From: a candidate division Zixibacteria bacterium CG_4_9_14_3_um_filter_46_8 | Lineage (GTDB): Bacteria; Zixibacteria; MSB-5A5; UM-FILTER-46-8 | Reading direction: 5' to 3' | NCBI GenBank assembly: GCA_002791595.1 | Contig: PFXJ01000129.1 | Location: 1-37,711, forward strand | Length of the DNA: 37,711 bases | Shown: piece by piece, positions 6,524 to 14,976 of the stretch | Position numbering within the stretch: position 1 is the first letter of the stretch | Layout of the letters: each line of letters starts with the position of its first letter | Translations under genes and position numbers: made by a program | The notes under the pieces: model-generated | Told to the model about the DNA's origin: nothing | Database searches by the model: none | The model's input: the letters and a program-made list of their open reading frames with translations, nothing else

Positions 6524-7492
6524 TCAATTGGCCAGTATGTCAATTAGCTCCAATTCATCTTTATCAAGTTTCTTTTTCTTAGTAAACGCCAGTTTGAACG
6601 GGGTGAAAGTTATTTTGGATTGGACTTCGCCAATCATTACCCCGTTTGTTCCATCCATCAATGCCCTCACACTGGCCGCTCCCAGCTTGGAGGCAAGAAT
6701 CCGATCACGGGCGGTTGGCGATCCACCGCGCTGGATATGTCCTAATACCGTCACCCATGATTTAATTCCGAATTGTTCCTGAAGGTGTTTGGCGAGGTTA
6801 TTGGCGCCTCCGAATTCTTCTCCCTCAGCAATCACAATGATATTGGTATGCTTACCCTTTTTGATGCCCGTTTCCAGAACCTGATAGACCTTTTCGTAAT
6901 CGCCTTTGGCCTCAGGGACCAGTACACCTTCGGCGCCTCCTGCTATGGCGACATCGAGGGCGATAAAACCGGAATGACGCCCCATAACTTCAACCAGGAA
7001 AAGCCTATCCATGGCGGCGGCAGTATCCCGGATCTTATCAATCGCCTCGAGGGCGGTATTAATAGCAGTGTCGTAACCGATGGTGTAATCAGTTCCATAG
7101 AGGTCATTGTCAATTGTACCGGGGCAGGCAACTATCTTGATGTCGCTTTCCTTGAACAATTTCTCAGCCCCATGTAGAGTGCCATCGCCTCCGATTCCTA
7201 CAAGGCCTTCGATACCGAACCGTTTAAGATTATCAACGGCAGTAACGCGCCCTTTCTTAGTGAGAAATGATTCGCTACGGGCGGTAACCAGAATGGTGCC
7301 GCCGGCTTGGATGATGTTGGAGACGGAACGGGCGTTCATCTCGAAAATCTCTCCGTGGATCATGCCTTCGTAACCTTGGCGGATTCCGAATATCCTTAGA
7401 CCGTAATTAATAGCGGTGCGCACCACTGCCCGAATGCAGGCATTCATTCCCGGTGCATCACCCCCGCTGGTAAAGACTCCTATATTTTTCAT
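6524..7492 (-). CDS. pfkA: ATP-dependent 6-phosphofructokinase
   Basis: A 322-aa enzyme phosphorylating fructose 6-phosphate to fructose 1,6-bisphosphate in glycolysis. N-terminal GVFTSGGDAPGMNA (5–18), nucleotide loop GGDGT (101–105), catalytic PGTIDND (124–130), and substrate motif MGRHSG (170–175) are all present. Gly rather than Asp in GGDG, and Gly rather than Lys before TIDND, indicate the ATP-using rather than the pyrophosphate-using type. The C-terminus has HIQRGGSPTARDR. Length fits bacterial PfkA. It sits between the lipoprotein gene (34 nt upstream) and moeA (27 nt downstream). Confidence 0.97.
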   Translation of the reverse strand: MKNIGVFTSGGDAPGMNACIRAVVRTAINYGLRIFGIRQGYEGMIHGEIFEMNARSVSNIIQAGGTILVTARSESFLTKKGRVTAVDNLKRFGIEGLVGIGGDGTLHGAEKLFKESDIKIVACPGTIDNDLYGTDYTIGYDTAINTALEAIDKIRDTAAAMDRLFLVEVMGRHSGFIALDVAIAGGAEGVLVPEAKGDYEKVYQVLETGIKKGKHTNIIVIAEGEEFGGANNLAKHLQEQFGIKSWVTVLGHIQRGGSPTARDRILASKLGAASVRALMDGTNGVMIGEVQSKITFTPFKLAFTKKKKLDKDELELIDILAN

Positions 7493-7526
7493 CCCCTCAT
7501 CTCGAATATGTTAGGTTTGTGGATTC

Positions 7527-9287
7527 TCATTTCAAATAGCCCAATGCCCTAAAGCGATAGCCAAGAGCTCGATCGCAAGTATTTTCTTCAGGATTGGTAA
7601 TTTGTGTTTTCATCGAATCAACAGTAGTTTTCTCTTCCTCAATCCCCATTTCTTTCAGGATTAGATCGTGAAGATCTGTAAGCCTGTTTAGCCTGGTAGA
7701 ATCAGGATTCAGCCACCGGGCAAAGTCCATGATTACCATTCCGCCCGGACGGGGAAATACGCAGACCTGCGGGAATGCGTTGATAAAGTCGTCCGTGAAT
7801 ATCGAGTTTCCGCTCGCATTATAAACTTCTCCCGGCTTGATGTCTGGTTTCAAGGAGACGGCAACCTTCTGACCGGAGGTATCAGAAATATATACCTGTG
7901 AAAAAAGAGGGTTTCCCTGCGAATCTGAGCAGGTCGCCAGGAAATTGATCACACGCCCGATTTTATTTGGATCGATACTATAAGGCAGAATCGTATATTC
8001 ATAGGTCTTGATAGTTTCCCAGTAAGCACTCATAGGCCAGACCATAGGGGGATGGAATATGACATCCATTTTTGGCTGTATCGTTTTGTTCAGAGAATGT
8101 GCTAGATCTGCGGGATTAGCGCGCAAGGATACAGGATGTCCGCGAAAACTGACCATCATCTTCGTTGAATCTAGTCCAAGGCTGTCTTTCCCAAAGAAAG
8201 CTGGCTCTAACTGAAATCCCGAAACCAATATGACATCTCTGTTACTATCGGCAAGTTCCAATATTTTTCCCACTAACTCATCTTCGTATTCATAACATCT
8301 TTCAACTGCCGCCCCAAACCGTTCCATTTCAGTAGGAGTGATATTAAACCCTCGGGCGTAATGAAATCGCATGAAGTAGCTTTGGGCGACTTCCAGGGTC
8401 CCCGACCTGAAAGCCATAAATTCGGGCAGATAATAATTATTTTTAAGAAGGGAGATTATCGACAGCGTCAATCGGTCTTTTCGCAATTCCCACGATAAGA
8501 GGCGGAGGCAACGTTCTAAATTATCTGGTCCGGGGTCCACATTATCTTTGATCAAAGATTCAAAATTGCCTTCGCTAAGAGGGAAGTTAAGGAATCGATT
8601 AAGCGCCTCAATATCGCTTTTCTCAAATGCACTCTTGGGATCCAAAAGGCCTTTGATATTAGACTTGATATTTTCCTCTTTGGGCAGGATTGAGTTGTCC
8701 ATTAGAAATTCGCGCAACTCGGGAGGATAGATACAATCTTCAGGGCATAATAAAAAGTGGTCGGATATGATTACGGCCCGCAATTTGGCAGGCGCGTGAG
8801 TTAGGGGCCAGTTGATAAATAAAGAGTTTATCTTGTGGTCCGAAAGCTTCTGCGATAATGAGGGGGATGTTAATTCCTTCCAGCCAGCGCTCACAAATCC
8901 CAGGCTATTATCAGCTCCCCAGCAACCGGTGGCAATGCCGTTGAATCCGGCAGGTTGGCCAGTCAGGATTTCAGAAGTTACCGCCGCATCATTGAGAAAA
9001 CCGTTGGAAGGGGACTGGATTGCCAAACTACCGCCATCTTCCATAAGTTTGCGGATATTCGGAAGCCGATTTTCATCAAGCAGGGCATTAAAGATATTAG
9101 GATTTAACGGGCCTAAATCCACAATCAGGAATTGCGGCAGTTTCCGAGAACCATCTTTCTCGAAAATCCTTGGCTTCTCCTCAACTTTTTCTGACGAGCA
9201 TCCGATGATAAATATTGGTATCAGCAAAATCAACAGCGTTTTCGCGACTGTCGTTTTTCTACAAGAATGAGATGCCGACATTATCAT
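7527..9287 (-). CDS. Lipoprotein of the alkaline-phosphatase/phosphodiesterase fold, possibly catalytically degenerate
   Basis: A 586-aa protein with a lipoprotein signal: a hydrophobic run (about 18–29) and lipobox IIGC with C30. The body resembles type I phosphodiesterase/nucleotide pyrophosphatases: FLIVDLGPLNPN near 53, LPNIRKLMEDGG, TSEILTGQPAGFNGI, AVIISDHFLL and YPPELREF. Some catalytic positions look changed. The strand-end motif that normally reads S-D-H-G is VSGFQL here, and HGI is NGI, so metal binding may be lost. The C-terminus ends with the FRALGYLK type seen in these proteins. It heads the operon with pfkA and moeA and has a promoter at 9356–9384. The start is uncertain: GGAG lies 14 nt before this ATG, and the third codon is also Met. 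Confidence 0.75.
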   Translation of the reverse strand: MIMSASHSCRKTTVAKTLLILLIPIFIIGCSSEKVEEKPRIFEKDGSRKLPQFLIVDLGPLNPNIFNALLDENRLPNIRKLMEDGGSLAIQSPSNGFLNDAAVTSEILTGQPAGFNGIATGCWGADNSLGFVSAGWKELTSPSLSQKLSDHKINSLFINWPLTHAPAKLRAVIISDHFLLCPEDCIYPPELREFLMDNSILPKEENIKSNIKGLLDPKSAFEKSDIEALNRFLNFPLSEGNFESLIKDNVDPGPDNLERCLRLLSWELRKDRLTLSIISLLKNNYYLPEFMAFRSGTLEVAQSYFMRFHYARGFNITPTEMERFGAAVERCYEYEDELVGKILELADSNRDVILVSGFQLEPAFFGKDSLGLDSTKMMVSFRGHPVSLRANPADLAHSLNKTIQPKMDVIFHPPMVWPMSAYWETIKTYEYTILPYSIDPNKIGRVINFLATCSDSQGNPLFSQVYISDTSGQKVAVSLKPDIKPGEVYNASGNSIFTDDFINAFPQVCVFPRPGGMVIMDFARWLNPDSTRLNRLTDLHDLILKEMGIEEEKTTVDSMKTQITNPEENTCDRALGYRFRALGYLK

Positions 9288-9355
9288 AATGAGATATTCA
9301 TCTCCGGGATGACACTTTTGGATTGTCGATTTTCGATAATCATATCTAACGGCTT

Positions 9356-9384
9356 TTAATACACCAAATAAATTTAATCGTCAA
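9356..9384 (-). promoter_or_regulatory. Sigma70-like promoter for the lipoprotein–pfkA–moeA operon
   Basis: On the minus strand, TTGACG (9384–9379) is followed by a 17-nt spacer and TATTAA (9361–9356). It lies about 70 nt upstream of the lipoprotein start, in the AT-rich gap between divergent genes. Confidence 0.5.
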
Positions 9385-9420
9385 GGTTTTTATTGATGGC
9401 CCACTATTTTCAAAAATCAC

Positions 9421-9449
9421 TTGACCATTTATCTTAATGGATATAAAAT
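9421..9449 (+). promoter_or_regulatory. Sigma70-like promoter for the 80-aa membrane protein
   Basis: TTGACC (9421–9426), a 17-nt spacer and TAAAAT (9444–9449) lie 35 nt before the start at 9484. It is back to back with the minus-strand promoter at 9356–9384. Confidence 0.55.
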
Positions 9450-9483
9450 AGCATAGTAAGTTAAACTGTTAAAGGAATGATTT

Positions 9484-9726
9484 ATGGTTGCAAAGGCAAA
9501 AGTAGCTTCAGGAAAATCCGATGATTCTTTAGGCTTTACGTCATCAAATTACATCATATTTGCGATTGGCATCGCATTTGTAATTATAGGCTTTATCGCC
9601 CTTAGATTGGGTTCGCTGACATTAGCGCCGATCCTGTTGGTGCTGGGTTATTGCGTTATTATTCCCATTGCTATTATGTACCGGTGCAAAAAGGATGACC
9701 CGGAAAAGTCGGCGGGTGCCGAATAA
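9484..9726 (+). CDS. Small two-helix membrane protein (DUF3098-like)
   Basis: An 80-aa protein: a hydrophilic N-terminus of about 22 residues, membrane helix 1 (YIIFAIGIAFVIIGFIAL), a short SLTLAP turn, helix 2 (ILLVLGYCVIIPIAIMYR), then a charged tail KKDDPEKSAGAE. The layout recalls the small DUF3098-like membrane proteins of Bacteroidetes relatives; that assignment is from memory of the pattern. AAAGGA lies 7 nt before the ATG and a good promoter is upstream. The role is unknown. The next gene, a glycosyltransferase, starts 53 nt downstream. Confidence 0.75.
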   Translation: MVAKAKVASGKSDDSLGFTSSNYIIFAIGIAFVIIGFIALRLGSLTLAPILLVLGYCVIIPIAIMYRCKKDDPEKSAGAE

Positions 9727-9779
9727 TTCCCATCATCAGTTAGTTAGAATCCAAAACCCGTCCTGATATCTTATTCCAA

Positions 9780-10925
9780 ATGCCAATAAGAATTTTATTT
9801 CTTGCTCCGGGTTTATATATTGGGGGAGAAGAGACCCAAAATCTGTTGACCTTCTCCCGGATGAGAGGCGATAGGTTTGATATCATCATTGGCACCACGC
9901 ATGATCCGGGACCATTTGCGCAGAATTTTAGTAATGCCGGCTTGGAGATAATCCCTAATTTACTGAAAGGGCGGTTTGATATCGGGGGAGTGGCGCGAAT
10001 CCGTAAATTGATAAAGGAAAGATCAATTGACATAGTCTGTACTGGTGGATTCGGCGATTCGCTGTTTTATGGCCGGCTGGCTGGAAAACTCGCGGGAGTC
10101 AGGGCTATCGTAAGTACTTTCTTCCATTTCGGGCGCCTGGATCGGAAAAATGCTCGAATCGAAATGTTCAATAAGGTACTGCATCCAATCACTACGGTAT
10201 TCAAAGCCTCATCGATTGCGCTTGGAGAATATCTCATTAATGAATTAGGATATCCCCGAAATAAGGTTGTGGCAATACATGATGGGATAGACACATCCAA
10301 ATTTACGCCATCTCAACCGCCGGAATCCAAATATAACGAACTTGGTATCCCGATCGGCAGGCCTGTAGTTGGGATTGTTGCCTCTTTATATTCTTTCAAG
10401 GGCCCCGATGTTTTTGTGGAGGCCGCAGTGCAAGTTCATCGGAAATTCCCCAACGCCATATTTGTGATGGTCGGAGAAGGCGACCAGCGCCCGAAAATTG
10501 AAAAGATGATAAAGGAATTAGGGTTGCAGGATAATGTGTTGCTACTCGGTTATCGCACCGATGTCCCGGAAATCTTGCCAATTTTCGACATATCGGCGCT
10601 CGCTTCTGATACTGAAGCATTCCCTAACACTTTATTGGAGGCATCCGCCTGCGTAAAGCCATTGGTTTCGACCGCAGTTGGCGGAGCGCCGGAAATCATC
10701 ATCGACGGATTTAATGGTTTCTTGGTTCCGCCAAGAAATCCGCACCTGATGGCTGACAAAATTATAAAGCTCTTATCCGATGACAGCCTTCGTTTGAAGA
10801 TGGCGGCGAATGCGCGCCAACGGGTGTTGGAGAATTTCTCCATTGAACATAAGGTAGTAGTGTTCAGCAAATTCTTTGAACAGCTTTACCGTGGCGAGCG
10901 CATTCCGGCTGGCCTTTATAATTAA
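9780..10925 (+). CDS. GT4-family glycosyltransferase
   Basis: A 381-aa GT-B-fold retaining glycosyltransferase. The N-terminal Rossmann domain starts RILFLAPGLYIGGEETQ with the nucleotide-sugar glycine turn. The C-terminal domain begins at about 190 (RPVVGIVASLYSFKGPD) and holds the GT4 E-x7-E signature in TEAFPNTLLEA, followed by PLVSTAVGGAPEII. It would transfer a sugar from a nucleotide donor to a lipid, glycan or protein acceptor on the cytoplasmic side. No other glycan genes are nearby, so the acceptor is unknown. No strong ribosome-binding site precedes the ATG at 9780. Length is normal. Confidence 0.92.
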   Translation: MPIRILFLAPGLYIGGEETQNLLTFSRMRGDRFDIIIGTTHDPGPFAQNFSNAGLEIIPNLLKGRFDIGGVARIRKLIKERSIDIVCTGGFGDSLFYGRLAGKLAGVRAIVSTFFHFGRLDRKNARIEMFNKVLHPITTVFKASSIALGEYLINELGYPRNKVVAIHDGIDTSKFTPSQPPESKYNELGIPIGRPVVGIVASLYSFKGPDVFVEAAVQVHRKFPNAIFVMVGEGDQRPKIEKMIKELGLQDNVLLLGYRTDVPEILPIFDISALASDTEAFPNTLLEASACVKPLVSTAVGGAPEIIIDGFNGFLVPPRNPHLMADKIIKLLSDDSLRLKMAANARQRVLENFSIEHKVVVFSKFFEQLYRGERIPAGLYN

Positions 10926-11120
10926 CCCCCGGTTTTCCAAATCCTGATTTCCATTGAGAATAGTCCCTCTATAATATGGGAACGAAATTCAATTCCCCTT
11001 GTTGATGCATGCGATTTGAATAATACTGAAAGTCAAATTGCCTTATGGGACAAGGGGTTAGGCAAAAACCGAGTCAATTGTGTCAGAGTGCCTGACAGGA
11101 TTGGTCAGGGCGTGGTCCAT
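10926..11120. other. Intergenic stretch before the MITE-like element
   Basis: No gene or RNA gene was recognised. The sequence after the glycosyltransferase is AT-rich with no T-tract terminator. Together with the elements at 11121–11325 and the promoter at 11412, it makes a 576-nt gap. Confidence 0.5.
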
Positions 11121-11273
11121 CGGGAGTGTTGAAAAAGCAGAGGTAGGTCGGAGTCTTGACCCCGACAGCGACGCCATTGGCGTCCATAAATTATTCGATT
11201 GCAGGGGTCAAGACCCCTGCCTACCCACCCTCATTCCCAAACCCCAGTAGGAATGGCTTTTTCAACACTCCCG
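11121..11273. mobile_element. MITE-like element with 18-bp perfect terminal inverted repeats
   Basis: CGGGAGTGTTGAAAAAGC (11121–11138) is matched exactly in inverse by 11256–11273, bounding 153 bp with no coding capacity. Inside are a second pairing GTCTTGACCC/GGGTCAAGAC (11153–11162 with 11205–11214), the hairpins GACGCC-ATT-GGCGTC (11170–11184) and GCAGGGGTC-AA-GACCCCTGC (11201–11220), and GGTAGG/CCTACC ends that link it to the other elements in the window. No clear target-site duplication is seen at its borders. It looks like a non-autonomous insertion carrying, or built from, a GTAGG-type hairpin unit. Confidence 0.7.
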
Positions 11274-11276
11274 AAA

Positions 11277-11325
11277 GTGGGAATCCATATTAGTCAAAGA
11301 GATAGATTCCCGCTTTCGCGGGAAT
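11277..11325. repeat. Hairpin repeat ATTCCCGC/GCGGGAAT
   Basis: ATTCCCGC-TTTC-GCGGGAAT (11306–11325) forms a stable hairpin. An alternative pairing joins GGGAATC at 11279–11285 to GATTCCC at 11305–11311. This is a common type of dispersed intergenic palindrome. It lies between the MITE-like element and the kbl promoter. Confidence 0.6.
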
Positions 11326-11411
11326 GACATTTTGGGGAAGTTAGGAAGCCACTTTTTCAGCAAGCCCCATCAAGGCATCCTATTTTATGAAAAATGCCAA
11401 TACGAATAATC

Positions 11412-11440
11412 TTGACACAAGTGATACTTTTCACTAATTT
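11412..11440 (+). promoter_or_regulatory. Sigma70-like kbl promoter with a spacer dyad
   Basis: TTGACA (11412–11417), a 17-nt spacer and TAATTT (11435–11440) lie about 60 nt before the kbl start. The dyad AGTGA-N6-TCACT (11420–11435) lies in the spacer and touches the -10 box, where a repressor could bind. The operator role is inference. Confidence 0.55.
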
Positions 11441-11501
11441 AGCAAACTTTGGATAGATAAATGTTTATAAGTTTGGATTGATAACTTAGGAGGAATAATT
11501 A

Positions 11502-12692
11502 ATGTACGGTGCGGTGAAACAACAACTGCAAACAACCTTAGGCGAAATAAAGGATGCCGGGTTATTTAAGGATGAGAGGATCATCATCAGCCAGCAATCG
11601 GCGGAAATCAAGGTGCAATCGGGGCAGGAAGTATTAAACTTCTGCGCCAATAATTATCTGGGTTTGGCGAATAACAAGAGGTTGATTGAAGCGGCCAAGG
11701 TCGGCCTGGACAAATATGGCTACGGTTTAAGCTCGGTCCGATTTATATGCGGCACGCAGGATATCCACAAACAGCTCGAAAAATCGATCGCCAAATTTCT
11801 TGGCACCGAAGATACTATCCTATACTCGTCGTGTTTTGATGCCAATGGCGGTCTTTTTGAGACCCTTCTTTCTGAAGAAGATGCCATCATATCTGATGCT
11901 CTGAATCATGCCTCGATTATCGATGGAATTAGATTGTGCAAGGCGCAACGGTTTCGTTATGACCATAATGATATGGATGACCTGGAAAAAATTCTAAAGG
12001 AAACTCAAAACCTAAATAGGCGGCTGGTCGCCACCGATGGTGTCTTTTCGATGGATGGCCATATTGCTCAACTCGACAAAATTTGTGACTTGGCTGAGAA
12101 ATATAATGCGATGGTGATGATCGATGACTCGCACTCCACCGGCTTTGTAGGAAAAACCGGGCGCGGCACTCACGAGTATCGCAATGTGATGGGTAGAGTC
12201 GATGTCATAACTTCCACCATGGGCAAGGCGCTCGGAGGCGGTTCGGGCGGGTTCACATCCGGGCGGCAGGAAATCATTGATATGCTTCGTCAACGGAGCC
12301 GTCCCTATTTGTTCAGCAATACCCTCCTGCCAGCGATTGTATATGGTGCCTTGGAATGTCTCAAGATGCTTTCCGAGACCACCGCTCTGCGCGACAAGTT
12401 GGAGGATAATACCAAGTATTTTCGTCAGAAGATGACTGCCAACGGATTTGATATCGTTCCGGGCGACCATCCGATTGTGCCGATTATGTTAGGCGATGCC
12501 AAGCTGGCGCATGATTTTGCTCATGATATGCTGGTTGAAGGCATCTACGTTATCGGATTCAGTTTCCCGGTGGTGCCGAAGGGTCAAGCAAGAATCCGAG
12601 TCCAGATTTCTGCGGCTCACGAACGCACACATCTGGATAAGGCGATTACAGCTTTCGCCAAAATCGGCAAGAAACTCGGGGTGATAAAGTAG
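11502..12692 (+). CDS. kbl: 2-amino-3-ketobutyrate CoA ligase (glycine C-acetyltransferase)
   Basis: A 396-aa PLP enzyme of the alpha-oxoamine synthase group that splits 2-amino-3-ketobutyrate with CoA into glycine and acetyl-CoA, the second step of threonine breakdown through Tdh. The start [20 protein letters not shown] and [12 protein letters not shown] (48–58) match Kbl. Other landmarks are IDDSHSTGF (207–215), with the PLP-ring Asp and His, and the Schiff-base lysine K242 in [11 protein letters not shown]. Length is the family norm. The ATG has a strong AGGAGG 8 nt upstream and its own promoter. Tdh is not in the window. AKB synthase and 8-amino-7-oxononanoate synthase are related, but the N-terminus favours Kbl. 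Its TAG stop lies within a GTAGGTC repeat end. Confidence 0.95.
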   Translation: MYGAVKQQLQTTLGEIKDAGLFKDERIIISQQSAEIKVQSGQEVLNFCANNYLGLANNKRLIEAAKVGLDKYGYGLSSVRFICGTQDIHKQLEKSIAKFLGTEDTILYSSCFDANGGLFETLLSEEDAIISDALNHASIIDGIRLCKAQRFRYDHNDMDDLEKILKETQNLNRRLVATDGVFSMDGHIAQLDKICDLAEKYNAMVMIDDSHSTGFVGKTGRGTHEYRNVMGRVDVITSTMGKALGGGSGGFTSGRQEIIDMLRQRSRPYLFSNTLLPAIVYGALECLKMLSETTALRDKLEDNTKYFRQKMTANGFDIVPGDHPIVPIMLGDAKLAHDFAHDMLVEGIYVIGFSFPVVPKGQARIRVQISAAHERTHLDKAITAFAKIGKKLGVIK

Positions 12693-12784
12693 GTCAGAGC
12701 ATCAAATGTAAGCATTGGCGCAGACATTCTTGTCTGCGATGATTGATGCGCCCGGACAGTCCCGATCAAATCGGGACGGCCTAC
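12689..12784. repeat. Nested-hairpin intergenic element C, overlapping the kbl stop
   Basis: GTAGGTC at 12689–12695 includes the kbl TAG stop; the right end is GGCCTAC (12778–12784). Inside are GCATCA/TGATGC, the hairpin CGCAGACA-TTCT-TGTCTGCG (12719–12738, the same stem as at 1063–1082) and GTCCCGAT-CAA-ATCGGGAC (12759–12777). Confidence 0.65.
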
Positions 12785-12797
12785 CAATACTCGGTTG

Positions 12798-12827
12798 GGG
12801 CGGGTTTTTACCCGCCCTTTATTATTT
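12798..12827 (+). terminator. Rho-independent terminator downstream of kbl
   Basis: GGGCGGGT (12798–12805), a TTTT loop and ACCCGCCC (12810–12817) are followed by TTTATTATTT. Good stem and U-rich tail, about 105 nt after the kbl stop. Confidence 0.75.
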
Positions 12828-12991
12828 ATGATTTGAACTATTATAGGGGGAGGCAGACAAGGTTTGATTCAAGGCAATTTTCCCCGCTTGCAGAAAAAGA
12901 AACAGGCCCACTAATTTACAAATTCAAATTCCCGCATATATTACATGGGTCAATAACTCATATAACTTATGTATAATATGATGAGGAGCAA

Positions 12992-14878
12992 ATGGGTAAT
13001 CCCAATATTTTAAAGGACCTATTGTCAATTGCCGCAGAGCTTGAGTGCGAAAAGCTTAGGAACTGTGAGGAAGGAAAGTTATCGAAGAAGCTGTTCAAAT
13101 CTATTTCTCGCGTCAATCAAACGGGATTGAGAAAATATGAATTGCATCCGGAAGATATCATTATCTTATCGCTCATAACAGCGAATTTATTCCAATATGA
13201 TCGGAATTTAAATACAAGACGCCTGCTTGACCAGATAAGGACATTGGGGATTGATTATGTCAGGATTTTGGATCGGATTGTCTCGTTAATGCAGAAAGAT
13301 ATCCTCGAACCTGGGGAGAAGAGATTTCGCCGTCTAAGCGCCCGCTCGAACAAAGTCCGATTGGTAATTGACCGCACCCATATCCTTGAATATGACATTA
13401 CCCTGAGTGAAAAATTCAGAAGCTATATCCTCGGTGATAAAAACGATATTACAGATGATAAACCAACCGTTTACGTTAAGAATGAGGAGTATCTCACCGA
13501 TTGGTTCGAATATGTCATAGCCCGTCGCGAGTACACCAGCAATCGGAGCTATAACTTATATGATGAAAGCGGACAAAATGCTAACCTATATAAAGCAAAT
13601 CAGCTTCGGGACCGTCTCCGGGAACGCACTGCATTAACTCCCAAGGAATTCCCATTCCAGAGATTAGCAGCAGAATATGAGCTTGATGAAAAAGAGCAGG
13701 TTGCATTGATATATCTTCTGCACGAGGGGCTGGGGGGCTCCCCTTGTGATATTGATGAGTTAATCGACCTGATAGCGGATAACAGATTCAGCAGATATGG
13801 TTATCGCCGCTACTTTCTCAAGGATAGCAAATTATGCCGGAAGAAGCTCATTGAGATTAATGATCAGGTTGATTTTAGACGAAATGGGGGCGAAATAGCG
13901 ATCGCTCAGGATTTAATTGCCCGCATAATGGATACTGAACCCTCCAAGGACAAGGAGAAATTGATGGGGATTCTACGAGGTGATGATCTGCTGTCCCTCA
14001 TAAATCCAAGGTTTGCCTTCAAAACGCTGATACTCAAACCGGAGCTGATCGACCTGATCAAAAGCGGGATCAGCCAATTTGAGAATAAGCATACCGAAGT
14101 TCTTACTAAATGGGGAATCCTTGGAAACAAATCCTCTGATATAGCAAAACCATCACCGAATTCACTCTTGCTGCTATTCCAGGGGCCTCCCGGAACTGGA
14201 AAAACCTATGCCGCTCATTGCGTAGCTTCGGAAATGAATAAGAGCCTTTTGGTCACGGATATTTCCAAAATTTTATCATGCCTTGTCGGTGAAAGCGAGC
14301 AAAATATTCGACGGTTGTTCAGGAAGATAGAACGCATCAATTTGGAAATCGAAAATCCTCCGGTATTGCTATTAAATGAAGCGGATCAATTCTTTACAAT
14401 GAGAGGAACGGCAGAGCAAAGCGTCGATAGGATGTACAACCAGATGCAAAACCTTCTTCTGGAAGCTCTGGAGGATTTCAATGGGATACTCATTGCCACC
14501 ACCAATCTGCAACGCAATTTCGATACCGCCTTTTCGCGCAGATTTCACCTCAAATTGGAATTTCCAGTGCCTGAATATGAAGAACGAAAACGCTTATGGA
14601 GACTTCATTTGCCTGAGAATTTACCTCTTGCCAAGGATGTTGACATCGAAAAGCTGTCAGATCATTTCAGGTTGACTGGTGGGCAGATTGCGGTCGTAGT
14701 GAAAAATGCCGCCGCTTCCGCCGCCTCCCGGATTGGAGCCCGCCGAAAAGTATATCAATCAGACTTGGTGAAATATTGTAAGCTGGAGATGGAATCGTCA
14801 TTTGATAGCATATCCCTCAAGCAGATCGGGTTTAGGAATAGGATAGGAGAGGATGGTTTTGCGAAAGTAAAGAAATAA
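12992..14878 (+). CDS. AAA+ ATPase with a long N-terminal region and an Asn-substituted Walker B
   Basis: A 628-aa protein. Residues 1–about 385 are a helical, charged region without a recognised enzyme motif, probably winged-helix-like modules. Residues about 390–610 are an AAA+ domain of the FtsH/Cdc48 type: Walker A GPPGTGKT (398–405), Walker B VLLLNEADQFF with Asn462-Glu463 where Asp-Glu is usual, sensor 1 IATTN (501–505), an Arg-finger pair in SRRF (516–517), and a sensor 2-type LTGGQI. The catalytic Glu remains; Asn for the Mg-linked Asp is, to my recollection, seen in some relatives of this bacterial group. It probably remodels proteins in the cytoplasm. GAGGAG precedes the ATG. It is convergent with rubrerythrin, and repeat element D fills the gap. 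Confidence 0.85.
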   Translation: MGNPNILKDLLSIAAELECEKLRNCEEGKLSKKLFKSISRVNQTGLRKYELHPEDIIILSLITANLFQYDRNLNTRRLLDQIRTLGIDYVRILDRIVSLMQKDILEPGEKRFRRLSARSNKVRLVIDRTHILEYDITLSEKFRSYILGDKNDITDDKPTVYVKNEEYLTDWFEYVIARREYTSNRSYNLYDESGQNANLYKANQLRDRLRERTALTPKEFPFQRLAAEYELDEKEQVALIYLLHEGLGGSPCDIDELIDLIADNRFSRYGYRRYFLKDSKLCRKKLIEINDQVDFRRNGGEIAIAQDLIARIMDTEPSKDKEKLMGILRGDDLLSLINPRFAFKTLILKPELIDLIKSGISQFENKHTEVLTKWGILGNKSSDIAKPSPNSLLLLFQGPPGTGKTYAAHCVASEMNKSLLVTDISKILSCLVGESEQNIRRLFRKIERINLEIENPPVLLLNEADQFFTMRGTAEQSVDRMYNQMQNLLLEALEDFNGILIATTNLQRNFDTAFSRRFHLKLEFPVPEYEERKRLWRLHLPENLPLAKDVDIEKLSDHFRLTGGQIAVVVKNAAASAASRIGARRKVYQSDLVKYCKLEMESSFDSISLKQIGFRNRIGEDGFAKVKK

Positions 14879-14881
14879 GCG

Positions 14882-14972
14882 GTAGGTCAAACCCTTGTCG
14901 AAGATCCCGATTCTATCGGGGTGGTTTCGACTCTATAGAAGAAAATGTCGGAAGAACAAGTCTTTGACCTAC
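14882..14972. repeat. Nested-hairpin intergenic element D between convergent genes
   Basis: GTAGGTCAAA (14882–14891) pairs perfectly with TTTGACCTAC (14963–14972). Inside are CTTGT/ACAAG and the hairpin CCCGAT-TCT-ATCGGG (14906–14920). It occupies almost the whole gap between the AAA+ ATPase stop (14878) and the rubrerythrin stop (14977). It may serve both transcripts as a 3'-end structure. Confidence 0.75.
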
Positions 14973-14976
14973 GATT

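Noticed and set aside
12972-12977. Perfect TATAAT before the AAA+ ATPase
   Set aside because: No -35 at proper spacing, and the start point would fall on the ribosome-binding site, leaving almost no leader.
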